NCBI RefSeq assembly: GCF_014356525.2
Contig: NC_052516.1
Span: 21,594,257-21,658,256, forward strand
Reading direction: 5' to 3'
DNA length: 64,000 nucleotides
Origin: Nilaparvata lugens
Lineage: Eukaryota; Arthropoda; Insecta; Hemiptera; Delphacidae
Position 1 is the stretch's first letter. Each line of letters opens with the position of its first letter. Positions 33,311 to 44,085 of this stretch are shown here, piece by piece. Position numbers and translations under genes: made by a program. Below the pieces are notes generated by a model that saw only the letters and a list, made by a program, of their open reading frames with translations, searched no databases and was not told where the DNA came from.

Positions 33311-33485
33311 ACACTATAACAACAAATATATTTTAAAATCATAAATACTATCAATAAATCATAAGATAATTAGCAGAATATGCATATTGCACTATAACAA
33401 CAAATAGGGCTATTCAAATATATTTTAAAATCTTGAATACTATCGATAAATCAAAAGGTAATTAGAAGAATATGCATCTTACACA
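33311..33485. repeat. Tandem duplication, about 77-bp period
   Basis: CACTATAACAACAAATA occurs at 33313 and 33390; both units continue TATTTTAAAATC, ATAAATC and end GAATATGCAT. The second unit carries about 12 extra bases. Confidence 0.7.
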
Positions 33486-34149
33486 CAAGAAATCAGGTTA
33501 ATTGGGTTGTCGAACAATAAATGTCTCGCCAATTTATTTATAACTGATGTTGGAGTTGAACATTTTCTAGTGTCACCTAAGAGTCCCCAACACAAATTCT
33601 GTAAGCGTGGCATCACTTGGAATAACATTGGATGATTTAGATGACAGAGGTACCCTAGATTCTGCCAGCTGAGAGACGAAGAGGGTTGAAATAAAAGAGG
33701 AGTGGGTGTGAGAATAAAAGTGAGAGAGAGTGAGTTAGAAGAGAGTGTAAGAAGTAATAAGTTTTATGTGTTTCAGAAAGAGAGGTTTATAGAGAGAATT
33801 TATTGATATGTGATTGAGAGAGAGAGAGTGAGATTCAGATTCAGATTCCTTTATTCATGTGATCAACAATACTAAATTCAACTTACGTTCCAGCGTTAAA
33901 AATAAATACCAGTAGCAGTAAAATAACATCGTGAATCATATTAAACTAAAGAGAGAGAGAGAGGATGAGAGGTTGGAAGAGAGAGTGAGAGAGAGTAAGG
34001 AAATGTGGGAGGAAGAGAGAGAGAGAGAGAAGGAGTGAGTGAGTGGGTGAGTGAGACTGATTGAAAGAGAGAGTGTTGAATTGAATAGATGCCTTTATTG
34101 AGTGCGGAGTTAAGACTTTAGGTCCTCTCTGCCACACAACCCAAAAGTG
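33486..34149. repeat. GA-rich tract with retroelement-tail pieces
   Basis: (GA)n runs at 33726-33832, 33950-34035 and 34066-34075 alternate with inserted tails. The piece at 34078-34140 (GATGCCTTTATTGAG, TCCTCTCTGCCACACAAC) is the complement of 47193-47255. Confidence 0.6.
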
Positions 34150-34425
34150 AGAGAGAGATTTAGATTCAGATTTCTTTATTTATGTATGTTACAATATTCA
34201 CTGGCTTATACAATAATTTACATTGAATGAGGGTAATGCTAATTATTCAACAAATTTTACAAAGTATAACATTATTAATCAATGAAAATAAAGATTAAAT
34301 GCAATATTAGAATAACGATAGTATAAAATTGTAATGTAACTTCATAAATCGGTGGTGTTTCAACAAATAATTATCGATTCTCTAAGAAGGATATAAAACA
34401 ATATCCTTCCCATCAACACACGACC
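34150..34425 (-). repeat. Retroelement 3' end, minus orientation
   Basis: Minus-strand reading starts near CGGTCGTGTGTTGATGGGAA and goes through AACACCACCGATTTATGAAG to TGTAACATACATAAATAAAG. The plus-strand copy is at 47290-47555. GA microsatellite abuts the 5' side of both copies. Confidence 0.65.
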
Positions 34426-34830
34426 GGGAGAGAGAGAGAGAGAGAGTGAGTTAGAAGAGAGTGTAAGAGGAAATAAATTTTACGTGTTTCAGAGAGAGAG
34501 GTTCAAGGAGAGAGAGTGATTGAGAGAGAGTGAGAGAGACTGCTAGAGAGAAAAAGAGAGATTTGAATTGAATAGGTCCTCTCTGCCCCATAACTCTTAA
34601 ATAAGTAGAGAGAGAGAGAGAGAGAGTGTGTGTGTGTGTGTGTGTGTGAGAGAGAAATAGAGTTTGTGAGTTTTAAAGATGTGAGGGGTGTCAGAGTTAG
34701 TAAACGTGAGACAGTGAGTGTTTTATGGATGGTAGAGTGGGTGAAAGAACATGATAGAGAATAAAGAAGGAGTGGGAGTAAGAAGTTTGAAGAATGTGAG
34801 AAAGGAGAGAGACATAAAGACAGGAATAGA
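34426..34830 (-). repeat. GA/GT-rich microsatellite region
   Basis: (GA)n at 34430-34446 and 34604-34626 followed directly by (GT)11 at about 34627-34648, then decayed GAGA sequence. Confidence 0.75.
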
Positions 34831-35865
34831 TGAACGGGGTAAGTGGTTTGCTGACTAATAGATCGTAAATCTAGTGGTTGATGAACGTAACTATTTTGAC
34901 AAGCTAGAACTGGTGATAGAAGTATTGCGAAATCTTCAGAAATGTGGAAGAATTCTTTGGTTTTCAACAAAAAAATACTGATTTATTATTTGTTGTGTTA
35001 GTGTGTTTTCTAATTTGATAGTAAACTCGTAGGTGTATTCCCTGAAATAACGACATGATTTTCAGTTCTAAAATGGTTTCATGTAACAAAACAACAGGGT
35101 ACGTATTCAAGAAAGTAAAGACTGTTTAGAGCATTCAAGCTATTGGGTATGATTGCTGATATCTTTTTTTTAGTTAATGTTGGTTTGACATGGTACTCAT
35201 GATCAGGTTTGCCTGGTAGGTCAGGCAATGTTTCATAGAAACCTGAAGTCCTGTAGTACAGGAAAAACTGCTCTCACTCTAGTAGACTCTATAGACTAAG
35301 GGTACGGATCTATTGTAAGCTATCAGACTAGCCTTATATTTATTTTACGATGCAAATGACACTAATGTAATAACATTGGAAGATAAAATAATAAGATAGT
35401 CCTTGTGCTATTTTAATTCCAAATGTATAGTTATAATTGGAATGAATCTTGAGGAAAATAAAACAAATTCAATCAGATAGGATGCCGCGATACGCAGTTG
35501 AAAAGAATTGTCAGTTATATCCCGTATTGTTCTTATAAAAAGATTAGACTTTAGTGAGTCTATTTTATAAATACAAGAAAGTAGCCCGGAATTTATACAT
35601 TTTAAGACGATATTATTTATCGAATTAATCATTCATTGATTTATTATCTATAAAAATGCATAGCAAATTGACAATCACTTTATTACAAGAATTTCAAAAC
35701 CTTTAGTGAAGAAAGGCTTTGGAAATCAATATAGTTTCAATAACATCACAAATCAACGCTGTGTACTGGAACAGAAACAAATTATCTTGGATCTAAAAAT
35801 GGCCTTCGATCGCCTGATGACAAATGATGGATTGGAATGAGCGGAGTAGATGGAATCGTGGGAGT
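34831..35865. other. No gene seen
   Basis: AT-rich DNA. 35330-35425 resembles the inverse of 12100-12192 (a retroelement-tail-like end); 35557-35610 is shared with 33045-33095. Confidence 0.35.
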
Positions 35866-35922
35866 AGGAGAAGATGAAGAAGAAGAATAAGCAAAGAAGA
35901 GGAAGAGGAAGAAGAATAAGCA

Positions 35923-35953
<31 letters not shown>

Positions 35954-36330
35954 AGAAGAAGAATATGAAGGATGAGGAGTGGGAGGAGGAGGAGTCGGAG
36001 AAACTGATGATGAAGTTCAGTGCAATGACAAAATGTCGACAGATTGTCTTTCACGAGCCATGAAAGAGTTCACTAAGAGACTGAGAGAAGCCATAGAGAT
36101 AGAGAGAGAGAGAGAGAGAGGGACAGAGAAAGTGAGAGAGAATATTGGAGATTGAAGGAGGCGAGTCGAAGATTAATGGATAATGCCAGAGACTGAAGAC
36201 CGTTGATGTGATGCTCCTTCCATTTCAAGACAAGTCTTTGCTTCTGTTCTGTTCGTTGCATGCAAGACTGGAGGAGTGACAGAGAGAAAGGACGCAAAGG
36301 AGGAAGAATGGAGAGAGGTTGAATAAGTGA
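35866..36330 (-). repeat. Purine-rich tract with GAA and GA microsatellites
   Basis: An 18-bp-scale duplication of AGAATAAGCAAAGAAGAGGA (35883 and 35913), then (GAA)n to 35962 and (GA)n at 36099-36120. Confidence 0.7.
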
Positions 36331-37860
36331 AGTAGTCGACAATGATAGATTGTTTCAAGTGGACTCTATTCCGAAAATTGAATTGTCATATATAGCCCTG
36401 ATGTCCATTGATTTTATTGATTACTATCAATGAGTTATTTTTGTAGGTGTTGAAGTGAGGGAAGATTCAATGAACGAGTTCAGACTTGAAAGATTTGGGA
36501 ATATGATTAATATTTCATTTTATTCATCCAAATTTTTAGGTTGTTCAGTAATTAGAAAATCTTAAACTGAAAGTGAGGTGAGTTACTTTTATCAATCGGC
36601 TCCATGGTATTGATCCATTTCTTTGCTTATGTATTTTGAGATTCACGTTATAAAGTCAGCACCCGATTAACATGGGTTTGTTATCCTTGTCTGACATTAG
36701 ACAAAGTAGATAGCTCTGTCCTTTAGAATCACAGAAGCACTGGATATGAAGAAATGTTATGAACTACCGGAATATTTAATATGAATAATTATTTTTAAAA
36801 TATGTTATACAATCTGTTTTTTTTTTTGTGAATATCACCGAATATTATATTTGAGATATAATTCATCATTATTAACAATAATCAACAATCAATATTACTT
36901 ATAGATCAGGTATACGGGGATGACTTAGTTCTACATCACAGCTATTAAAGAAAGCTGAAAATGAAATTTGTAATGTTGCTATCCTATCATTTCCATCGAG
37001 TATAACGTAAATTTCACTGTAGAATTACTGCAATTCGAATGTCAATAATTGAGATTCTAGTAATAATTTGATTGCTACAATTACAATCTCTAGTACTTTG
37101 AGAATTACACAATTTTCATCAATTCCCAATTCCTTCTACAGTATCTGATCTCTCTTATTATAGATTCTCCACTCTAGAACTTTAAACACAGTACTACAAA
37201 TTCTTCTCAATTCCCAATTCATTTCATTCGATTTCTGTTCTATCCACTCAGTGTTCGTTATTTTTTTATTTATTTCAATATTACAACAGTGCGATAGTAT
37301 CCCTCTAGCTGTAAGCTATTTGAGGGATATACAGTATAAAAATAATCCTTTACATACAACAAAACAATCAATACCAATAGTTCTGTTTTCTTAATGGACC
37401 TGATTATATTTCTTCATTTTTTTGTAACTGATTGTTCTGTTTTGTCCATTGCACCATAACAACATCCAATATTCTTTTATTGGATTACAATGTTTATTAT
37501 TAAGATCAAATTACACGAAATTTAGAAATCATCATTTAGAATAACCATTTCCTCTCTTTGCACCTGCTAACCTCTTCTCTGCTTCCTAGTTCATCCATGT
37601 CATCCTTTAACCTTTTCTGAAGAAAAAAAATGTCAACAAACTAAATTTAACACGGTTTGGAGTTAGTGGATTGGAAGAGACGTTTAGAGAGTTCCTCATT
37701 GCGGGGATTCCTTGGCAAAACTATTGACAGCTCACCTAACCGATGAGAAATGAGAAATTTTGTTTGATAATGAAACCAACGACCCCTTGTATTGAGGACA
37801 ACGAAACCTTTGATGTCAATACCACCGCAACGGGTTACTAGTCAAGGTTGGCTCTGTTTG
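36331..37860. other. No gene; one retroelement-tail-like segment
   Basis: 37259-37395 begins TTTTTTTATTTATTTCAATA and includes a hairpin (ATCCCTCTAGCTGTAAGC, TTTGAGGGAT), like LINE tails elsewhere. Nothing else is recognised in this 1.5 kb. Confidence 0.4.
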
Positions 37861-37861
37861 A

Positions 37862-37936
37862 TTAACTTCAAACTTTCAGTATTGGTTGAATAGGAAACAA
37901 GTAAGATAAATGCTGAAAGTTTGAAATGAGTCTCAC
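37862..37936. repeat. CTGTCAG-family hairpin, CTTTCAG variant
   Basis: AACTTCAAACTTTCAGTATT and AATGCTGAAAGTTTGAAATG flank a reversed spacer (GGTTGAATAGGAAACAAG). The core has changed the same way on both arms, so the pairing is kept. Confidence 0.65.
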
Positions 37937-38498
37937 AATGTAGCCGGTGTCAAAAACGTCTGAACCAGTTGGAACTGAATTATGCATGAGTAGCGGCCAT
38001 TGGTTGAGCATGTCCTGTTTTTAGCGGTGAAAGTTCCGGGTGGAGTACTGCGTTTAGCAAACACGGTTTTGATTCATTTTGGGGAAATTTTCGGGACAAA
38101 TTTTTGGTTGACTGCTTCACGTGCAGACTTCAAAAATGAAAAATGGAAGGACACAAGTTGATTCCTCCGAAAATAGGAACTCCAGAACTTGTTTCAATTA
38201 TTCTTCCAAAAGTCTGCAACTTGTTCGGAAATCGTGATGGAGATCAGCTGTTAGGAAACCGGTACCCGGAAAAGATATCCTTTGAAAATTTATTGGGTTA
38301 GAGTTTCAGTTTCGATGGTAGACCTGGTTGGTTTACTTTTTGTTTTAGTTGAGAGTATTTAGTTGGAGAGATTCTAGTGGAAAGTGGATGGTAATGAAAT
38401 TGAATGTTGTAGTGAACTATGGCCTCCAGAAACTAGAATCCCTTACTTCAGTGTTATGAGGTGTTGGTGTTAGGTTAGCCTCACTTTCAATGTTTTAC
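37937..38498. other. Unique GC-balanced DNA
   Basis: No repeat kinship and no open frame longer than chance. It could include regulatory sequence; I see no motif that shows it. Confidence 0.3.
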
Positions 38499-38632
38499 AA
38501 GTTACACAAAAGCCGGTTAAACTTTAACCGTGATTAATTTCATGAGAACCAATCATAGGTTTTTTTTTGAAAATACGGCTCTCTTGGAATTTATCACGGT
38601 TAAAAGTTAACCGGCTTTTGTACAACCGGCAT
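38499..38632. mobile_element. MITE with AAAAGCCGGTTAAA inverted ends, second copy
   Basis: Left ACACAAAAGCCGGTTAAACT and right, reversed, GTACAAAAGCCGGTTAACTT. Shorter than the copy at 9338-9492: one arm of the inner GAGAACCAATCA palindrome has been lost. Confidence 0.75.
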
Positions 38633-38716
38633 ACAGGTTCACAGGTTTTAATAAAGTACGTAGTTGGTTATTGACCCAATGTTTCGTACAAATTATCCAA
38701 ATATTACATACAAATC

Positions 38717-38760
38717 GTAATTCTATGTATGATAAATTTATTCATCATACATAGAATTAC
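38717..38760. repeat. Perfect 17-bp inverted repeat
   Basis: GTAATTCTATGTATGAT and its exact complement are separated by 10 bases. A CTAGTTTCGGGC word follows at 38797. Confidence 0.8.
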
Positions 38761-38982
38761 TAGCACCTTTATATTATTTTATTCCAGTTACGACTAGTTT
38801 CGGGCATTCAATGGGAAATGTATAGTAGTTGTGTCGTATACAAAATAATATAAAGATGTTTGTGATTGTTTGAATTTTAATTTTGAAGTAGCCCCATCAA
38901 AATAATCAAATAATTCATCATAATTTACCAATGAGTTGAAAATATTTCAAAAAGTATCAACCGGAGAGTTTGTAACGTGATA

Positions 38983-39105
38983 TTGCATTTATTCAAATGC
39001 TAATGAATCTGACTGTTTACCCTTTTGTCAATATTTGCAGTAGCAGAAGTATTCGGGGTGATTTACAGCATTTAATTTTGATTTTCGTTTAATAATAATT
39101 TTCTG
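38983..39105 (+). mobile_element. Fold-back SINE family, tail fragment
   Basis: GCATTTATTCAAATGCTAAT at the left, then GTCAATATTTGCAGTAGCAG, TATTCGGGGTGATTTACAGC and TTTTCGTTTAATAATAATT. No tRNA-like head; left and right parts join as they do in the tail-only copy at 22195-22391. Confidence 0.65.
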
Positions 39106-39777
39106 TTTGTTACAAAACCAAATTAAGTTGTTAAAAAATATATACCTATTCATCCTATTTTCTCAACTAAAAAAACAAAAACTATCAACCAGAGAGTTTA
39201 GCAAGCTCTATAATTTGAACTTTCTTCTATCAATAGCCTTAATAAAGAAGAAACAGATAGATGATTGGCTTACAACTCTTTGAAAATCAATGGATAAGAT
39301 CTAATGAATAAAATTAGTAAGATAGTAACTAGAAATTGAAAAAAAATAGCATTCATATAATATCCAAATTTTAGTTCGGTGATTACTGTATTCTCAAATT
39401 ACACTTCTATTATTACATTTTGGTTGCATTTTTGTAGGCTATTTGTCATGTTAGACTCCATTTGATTTCTGTATATGTATTTATGAGTGTGAAATAAATT
39501 TTTATTTGAAATATTATAATAAAACATGGGACAAAAACGTTTCCAACAAAAACAATATTCTAAAATACTATTTTCCACAATAATATTTTGGATCGTTTTT
39601 GACTATTGTATAATATATTTGTGTATTGAAACCTTCCATAACAATAAAATAATTGAATTCCTTCAGTGTTTAGTGTCACAGTTATTATTCGCTTATGACT
39701 GCTTAGTAACTAGTTGGGTGAGCTTTCTTTTGACGTACATTGCTAGATGTAAGTTGGCCTTGCTCTTAGCAGTCATC
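39106..39777. other. No gene seen
   Basis: The 92-codon frame at 39526-39804 is hydrophobic and ends inside a CTGTCAG repeat, so it is not called. Confidence 0.35.
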
Positions 39778-39958
39778 CAGTTGTCAGCATTGTTTAAATG
39801 GTAAGCATTGGTTTCATTCACAAGGAATTCTGCCAGATTAAAGTGAATCTTACTTCATAGCTTAGCCAAAAATTCACTTCAAACTGACAGCATTGTTTGA
39901 ATGGTAACAATTCATGTTCTAAATCAGGAATACTGACAGTTTAAAGGTGAGTCGCGTC
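39778..39958. repeat. CTGTCAG hairpin repeats, two units
   Basis: CAGTTGTCAGCATTGTTTAA with TTCTGCCAGATTAAAG, then CTTCAAACTGACAGCATTG with ATACTGACAGTTTAAAG. Confidence 0.65.
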
Positions 39959-39971
39959 TTGGGCAGAACAA

Positions 39972-40259
39972 GTGACCTCAATACTTTCACACGAAAGTTA
40001 TGTTTCAATTAGGCACAACGTGTCTGACCAGGAAAAGAATAATCACGAGGAGAAATTGCTGTTACAAGATCAAGGCCACGGCTGTGACGTGACGGGAGAT
40101 TGCTCGATTAGGTTTGTGTCGAATGACAATGTATCCGAATTTCGGCCAAAACCTGTTTATTTTTCCATGCAGGAGAGATTTGTACATCTGTCACTGAATG
40201 TTGTTTTAGGGAAATTTGGTAGCTACAACTCTATGAATAATAATTTTTTTGGGCTTTAG
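39972..40259 (+). other. Isolated open frame of 95 codons, coding status doubtful
   Basis: The frame opens with GTG and has no early ATG. Its first 75 residues are mixed and polar, unlike the low-complexity frames elsewhere, and the DNA is more GC-balanced than its surroundings. It has no recognisable domain, signal peptide or splice context, and it holds a CRE-like TGACGTGA at 40084. It could be an exon fragment, a decayed gene or chance; I lean to chance. Confidence 0.15.
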
Positions 40260-41006
40260 TACAAGATATTGTGTTGTGCTATATTACTGTATATCATTAT
40301 AGAGCACTCTCCAGAGTTTTATTCAAATGTTCCTTATAATTATAATTTATTGTTATTTATTGATGTTTAGTAGTTACAACTCTATGAATAAAGATTTGTT
40401 ATAAACATTACAAGAAGATAATAATAGTGTCATTACCATACTGAACTATACAATCATGTCATTCCTTTATTTTACACTCTAGTACTTATGATTGGAGAGA
40501 TTGTGAGAAATGAATTGATTGGAGAGATTGTGAGAGGAAAAACAGGCTCTGACTCAGAAAACAGAGTTGAATTGAATACAAATTTGATAATTTGGGCGTA
40601 AATTATCGATTGTCTGTGAATATTTCTGTAAATATTTGTTTTCTTGATTATATCTTATCATAACTTATCTTTCATGGAGTAAATTTTTTTGGCTTCATTT
40701 CCATGAAGACCTGTTTTCCCGTATTTTTCTCGAATAATTGATAATTCATTAATTATTATTAAACGGAAATGCTGTAAACCACTCCGAAGACTCTGATTTT
40801 GTATAATTTATTCTTCATATTTGATTATTTATTGTAAGATTTGTCATTTCAATAATTTTCATTGACATTGAATTTTGGTAATTTAGCATTCAGATGCTCC
40901 TCATTTGCATTGCTCAACTTTCATGCAGATTTTCCACTACATGTATCTTATTTCTCATAATATAAATCAAATTTCCGTTACATGTCCTCGGTATAGTGTG
41001 AATTTC
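40260..41006 (-). other. AT-rich DNA with a SINE tail fragment
   Basis: At 40746-40800 the minus strand of the fold-back SINE tail is visible (AATTATTATTAAACGGAAAT, GCTGTAAACCACTCCGAAGA). Otherwise no gene or repeat recognised. Confidence 0.45.
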
Positions 41007-41080
41007 TAAAATTTTTCTTTATTTCTTTACAGGTTAGTTTGCCATGTCCCAACCATCGCAATGTGTAGTTACCGGTATGT
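41007..41080 (+). other. Second recursive-splice-site-like module, also 42 nt
   Basis: TTTCTAAAATTTTTC, a T-rich tract and TTTACAG abut GTTAGT (junction 41032/41033); a downstream donor GTATGT starts at 41075, leaving 42 nt. The segment is open in only one frame, and not the frame that is open in the module at 14257-14298. Mutually exclusive coding exons are therefore unlikely, while recursive splicing or non-coding exons remain possible. Confidence 0.35.
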
Positions 41081-41176
41081 ACATTTCTCACCGTTAATAT
41101 TCTTAATGCTAGTTATCTATTGTAATCGAATATTCAAGTACAATTTATGAAAACTTCTGACCATTAATATTTAATT

Positions 41177-41397
41177 CTATAGTGAGGTCCACGTTATAAT
41201 GACAGTATTTGATCAACTTTGGTTTTGCTATCCTTGTCTATCATTCAACAATGCCGGTGGTACTATCCTTTTCTAGGTCCACAACGATGACAATTATGTT
41301 TTTGACAGTGTAGAAATATAATTAATTAATGCAGAGAATCGGCATCGCTATTCTTCTATCTTTATCCACTGTCATTATAACGTGGACCCCACTATAG
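41177..41397. mobile_element. GTCCACGTTATAATG MITE, 221 bp
   Basis: CTATAGTGAGGTCCACGTTA at the left and TAACGTGGACCCCACTATAG at the right; the inverted ends extend to about 29 bp (…ATAATGACAG). The interior contains GCTATCCTTGTCTATCATTC and ATATAATTAATTAATGCAGA. Same length as 42311-42531. Confidence 0.85.
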
Positions 41398-41655
41398 TTA
41401 TTTATTGTACTTGATGATTCCTAAGTAAAAATACTTCATTCTGCACTAGACTCAAATTTGTTGTGGAATTCCTCCATACTAAGATGAAATAAGGTGAGTT
41501 TTTCCTCCTTTTTAAGCCCCCACCCCTTAAATGGTATTGCTTTTTATTGTTTTAGTAAACAGAAAATTTAAGAAGAAGTTTCATTTTACATATTTTCTTG
41601 AAGATAATAAATAACAGGGGAAGGTACACAGACAATAATTTGTAGCTATTTGCAA
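41398..41655. other. No gene seen
   Basis: Mixed DNA with a donor-like AAGGTGAGTTTTT at 41490 but no exon around it. Confidence 0.3.
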
Positions 41656-41865
41656 TCACCTCACCATAGACAAGTGGATAATTTTCATAGTTGTGAAAAA
41701 TACAATAGATATTTTCTGCAAACACTTCATATGCTGAAGGTGAAGTTAGATCATATTACCACATCCTAGACTAGTGGATAATTTTCATAATCATAAAAAA
41801 TACAATTGATATTTTCTGCAAACACTTTATATGCTGGAGTTCGAGTTAGAACATATTTGTCCCAT
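41656..41865. repeat. Tandem duplication, 100-bp period
   Basis: GTGGATAATTTTCATA occurs at 41674 and 41774; both units continue with AAAAATACAAT, GATATTTTCTGCAAACACTT and ATATGCTG. Confidence 0.75.
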
Positions 41866-42310
41866 ATTTGACTACTCTAGATTAAAGAGCTAGCAAGTCC
41901 GACACTGTTTGAGTTGTGAAGCGCGGCCATAATGAGAATTTAGAAGTGGTCTGGGACAGTGCATAGCATGTAATTTTGCACTTGAACTTTGTGAACAATC
42001 CCGACTCAACTATTAGAAACAAGCTGTCCTGCTTCCAAGGCTAGCAAATAGTATATACCATCCTTGTTCTGCTCCCAGAGAATAGGACTGCTTGCAATTA
42101 TCTCAATATGCTCCCTGGCTGTTTCAGCTAGAACTTATGCAATTTAGAACCTGTGTCCAGACATTGAAAAAATTGAGGACTAATTCTGGAAAATATCGTT
42201 GGTTCTTAACAGGATTGGACTTGAACGAATAGAATAGAATATTTTATTTGTGTTTGTTCACTTGTAACATGCAATATATGTTTCAAGGGAACAAACAAAA
42301 ATAAAATATT
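41866..42310. other. No gene; small palindrome
   Basis: 42236-42300 is an imperfect palindrome (AATATTTTATTTGTGTTTGT with ACAAACAAAAATAAAATATT) ending right at the next MITE. Confidence 0.4.
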
Positions 42311-42531
42311 CTATAGTGAGGTCCACGTTATAATGACAGTTTTTGATCAACTTAGGTTTCGCTATCCTTGTCTATTATTCGACAAAGCAAGTGTTACTAT
42401 CCTTTTCTAGGTCCACAACGATGCCAATTATGTTTTTGACATTATAGAAATATAATTAATTAATGCAGAGAATCGACATCGCTATTCTTCTATCTTTATC
42501 CACTGCCATTATAACGTGGACCGCACTATAG
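42311..42531. mobile_element. GTCCACGTTATAATG MITE, 221 bp, near-identical sister
   Basis: Begins CTATAGTGAGGTCCACGTTA and ends TAACGTGGACCGCACTATAG. It is the same length and orientation as 41177-41397, about 1.1 kb away, differing by scattered substitutions. Encodes nothing. Confidence 0.85.
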
Positions 42532-42902
42532 TGGGCTTGAACGATTTTTGCTTGTTGGAGGTGGGGAAAAATGGGTTAAACAAAACAATTCCATCTTGGT
42601 ATATTTCTCTGTTAACAGAAGCAGATTTCCTATAGTGTATGTAGCGCATATCAGTTTTCAGACATTGAAATAATTGAGGACTTAGTTCTTATTTTATCTT
42701 TGGTTTTTAACAAGAGTGGACTGTATTGAAAATAGCGATACAGTATTTGCATATTGCATGTGGGGAAAAACAGTGGAAAAATTCATCCCGATATATTTGT
42801 TTTGATATATTTTAGGAATTAATCCATTTGAATTGAGAATAAAAAACTTTATATTGCGAAATAATATAAGTGCAAGATTTTCATAGTGTATGTAAAGTTC
42901 GT
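42532..42902. other. No gene seen
   Basis: AT-rich DNA. Confidence 0.3.
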
Positions 42903-42986
42903 TTCAGAAGTTCACGCTGGCAGGATTGTTAGGATAGGAAGCATAGATGTTATTCATTTAAAGTGCTGACACTATTAACTGAATCT
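42903..42986. repeat. CTGTCAG hairpin repeat, diverged unit
   Basis: Reversed spacer (ATAGGAAGCATAGATGTTAT) between CTGGCAGGATT and AGTGCTGACACTATTAAC. Confidence 0.5.
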
Positions 42987-43774
42987 AAGTAAAGTAACAC
43001 AGTAATCATCTATATCATCTTAGTGGTATAGTTTGTTTTTTTGGATTGCATTTTTCCTCTAGAAATTATCGTCTTGTTAAGTAAGACTGTCTTGAAGAAT
43101 ATTATTTATTTATTTATCACATTGTGTACATTTATTGGGTGAGAGCTTGTTAATGTAGAAGGGTAGAGATACTAAATGTTTTGAAATGATAAATGAACTA
43201 AATTTTTTGTATGATACTAAATGTGGTGAAATTCAATTCTATTCAATTTATACACAACACACAATAATACAAAGAGAAAAACAATTTACAATAAAACAAT
43301 TGAAATAACAGTAACAATTCAGATAACACATGAAATTAAGACAATATTGCTGAAATTATGTGGTTCAATAAGAAATGTTGAAAGAATAATAAATAAGTGG
43401 AAGAAAAACGAAATAGCAGTAAAGGAATAAATGGAAGTGTGGTGACTAGGATGGAGGTAGACTTAGTAGGGGGTTAAGGAATGTAGAAATGAGAAAGAAT
43501 TAACATTGGAAGTGAAAAAACGGAAAATTGCTTAATGTTAATTTCTTACTCCTTGTTATCTTCACCTTTTTCATTCCTTATAAATTAATTTTTTTTAAAT
43601 AGTATCACTTTTTTAACATGAAGCTCCTATTAATTATTATTAAGGTTGATCCAATACATCAATTATTGTGTTACGGTACAGATAATATAAGAATAGAATA
43701 AAATAGAATAATTTATTATTATTCCAAAGTGGCTTCCTCAGTATCAGATCTGAAAATTCAAAAAATAATTTATT
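42987..43774. other. AT-rich DNA with retroelement-tail-like ends
   Basis: Segments near 43103-43150 (TTATTTATTTATTTATCACA) and 43233-43290 look like LINE tails. No gene. Confidence 0.4.
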
Positions 43775-44085
43775 TATTTATTTTATTTTATTTTATTTAT
43801 AATTTTTACAAAGTAGCACTAATTGGGAGAGAAAAACTAAGGATACTCCTTGTACCACTTTTCTCCCAAATTTAGATTACATTTTAAAAGTCCGAGATAG
43901 GGTTATGGTTTCACTTTTCTAAAATTTAGTCCATTTTCACCAAAAAAACAACTAAAACTAAGAATTTTAAATTTTGATAGTTAAAAACAGAATAAAAAAC
44001 AAAAATATCACCCTCAAATCACCATTAATTTGAAACGTTTTTGCGTAATTTGACAAAATTTAGAGCCAGAAAAAATATAACTCAC
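43775..44085 (-). repeat. LINE 3'-tail-like sequence, minus orientation
   Basis: Begins with repeated TTTA/TTTTA units (43766-43800), then CTAAGGATACTCCTTGTACC and ACTTTTCTCCCAAATTTAG. The complement resembles 63510-63600 (TTGGGAAAGAAATAGTACAA, GGTATCCTTAG). Two copies of one family in opposite orientation. Confidence 0.55.

Noticed and set aside
39526..39804. A 92-codon hydrophobic frame
   Set aside because: It ends inside a CTGTCAG repeat and has no recognisable membrane-protein signature beyond AT-rich composition.
14257..41074. The two 42-nt segments as mutually exclusive coding exons
   Set aside because: Each is open in only one frame and those frames differ, so they could not replace each other in one reading frame.
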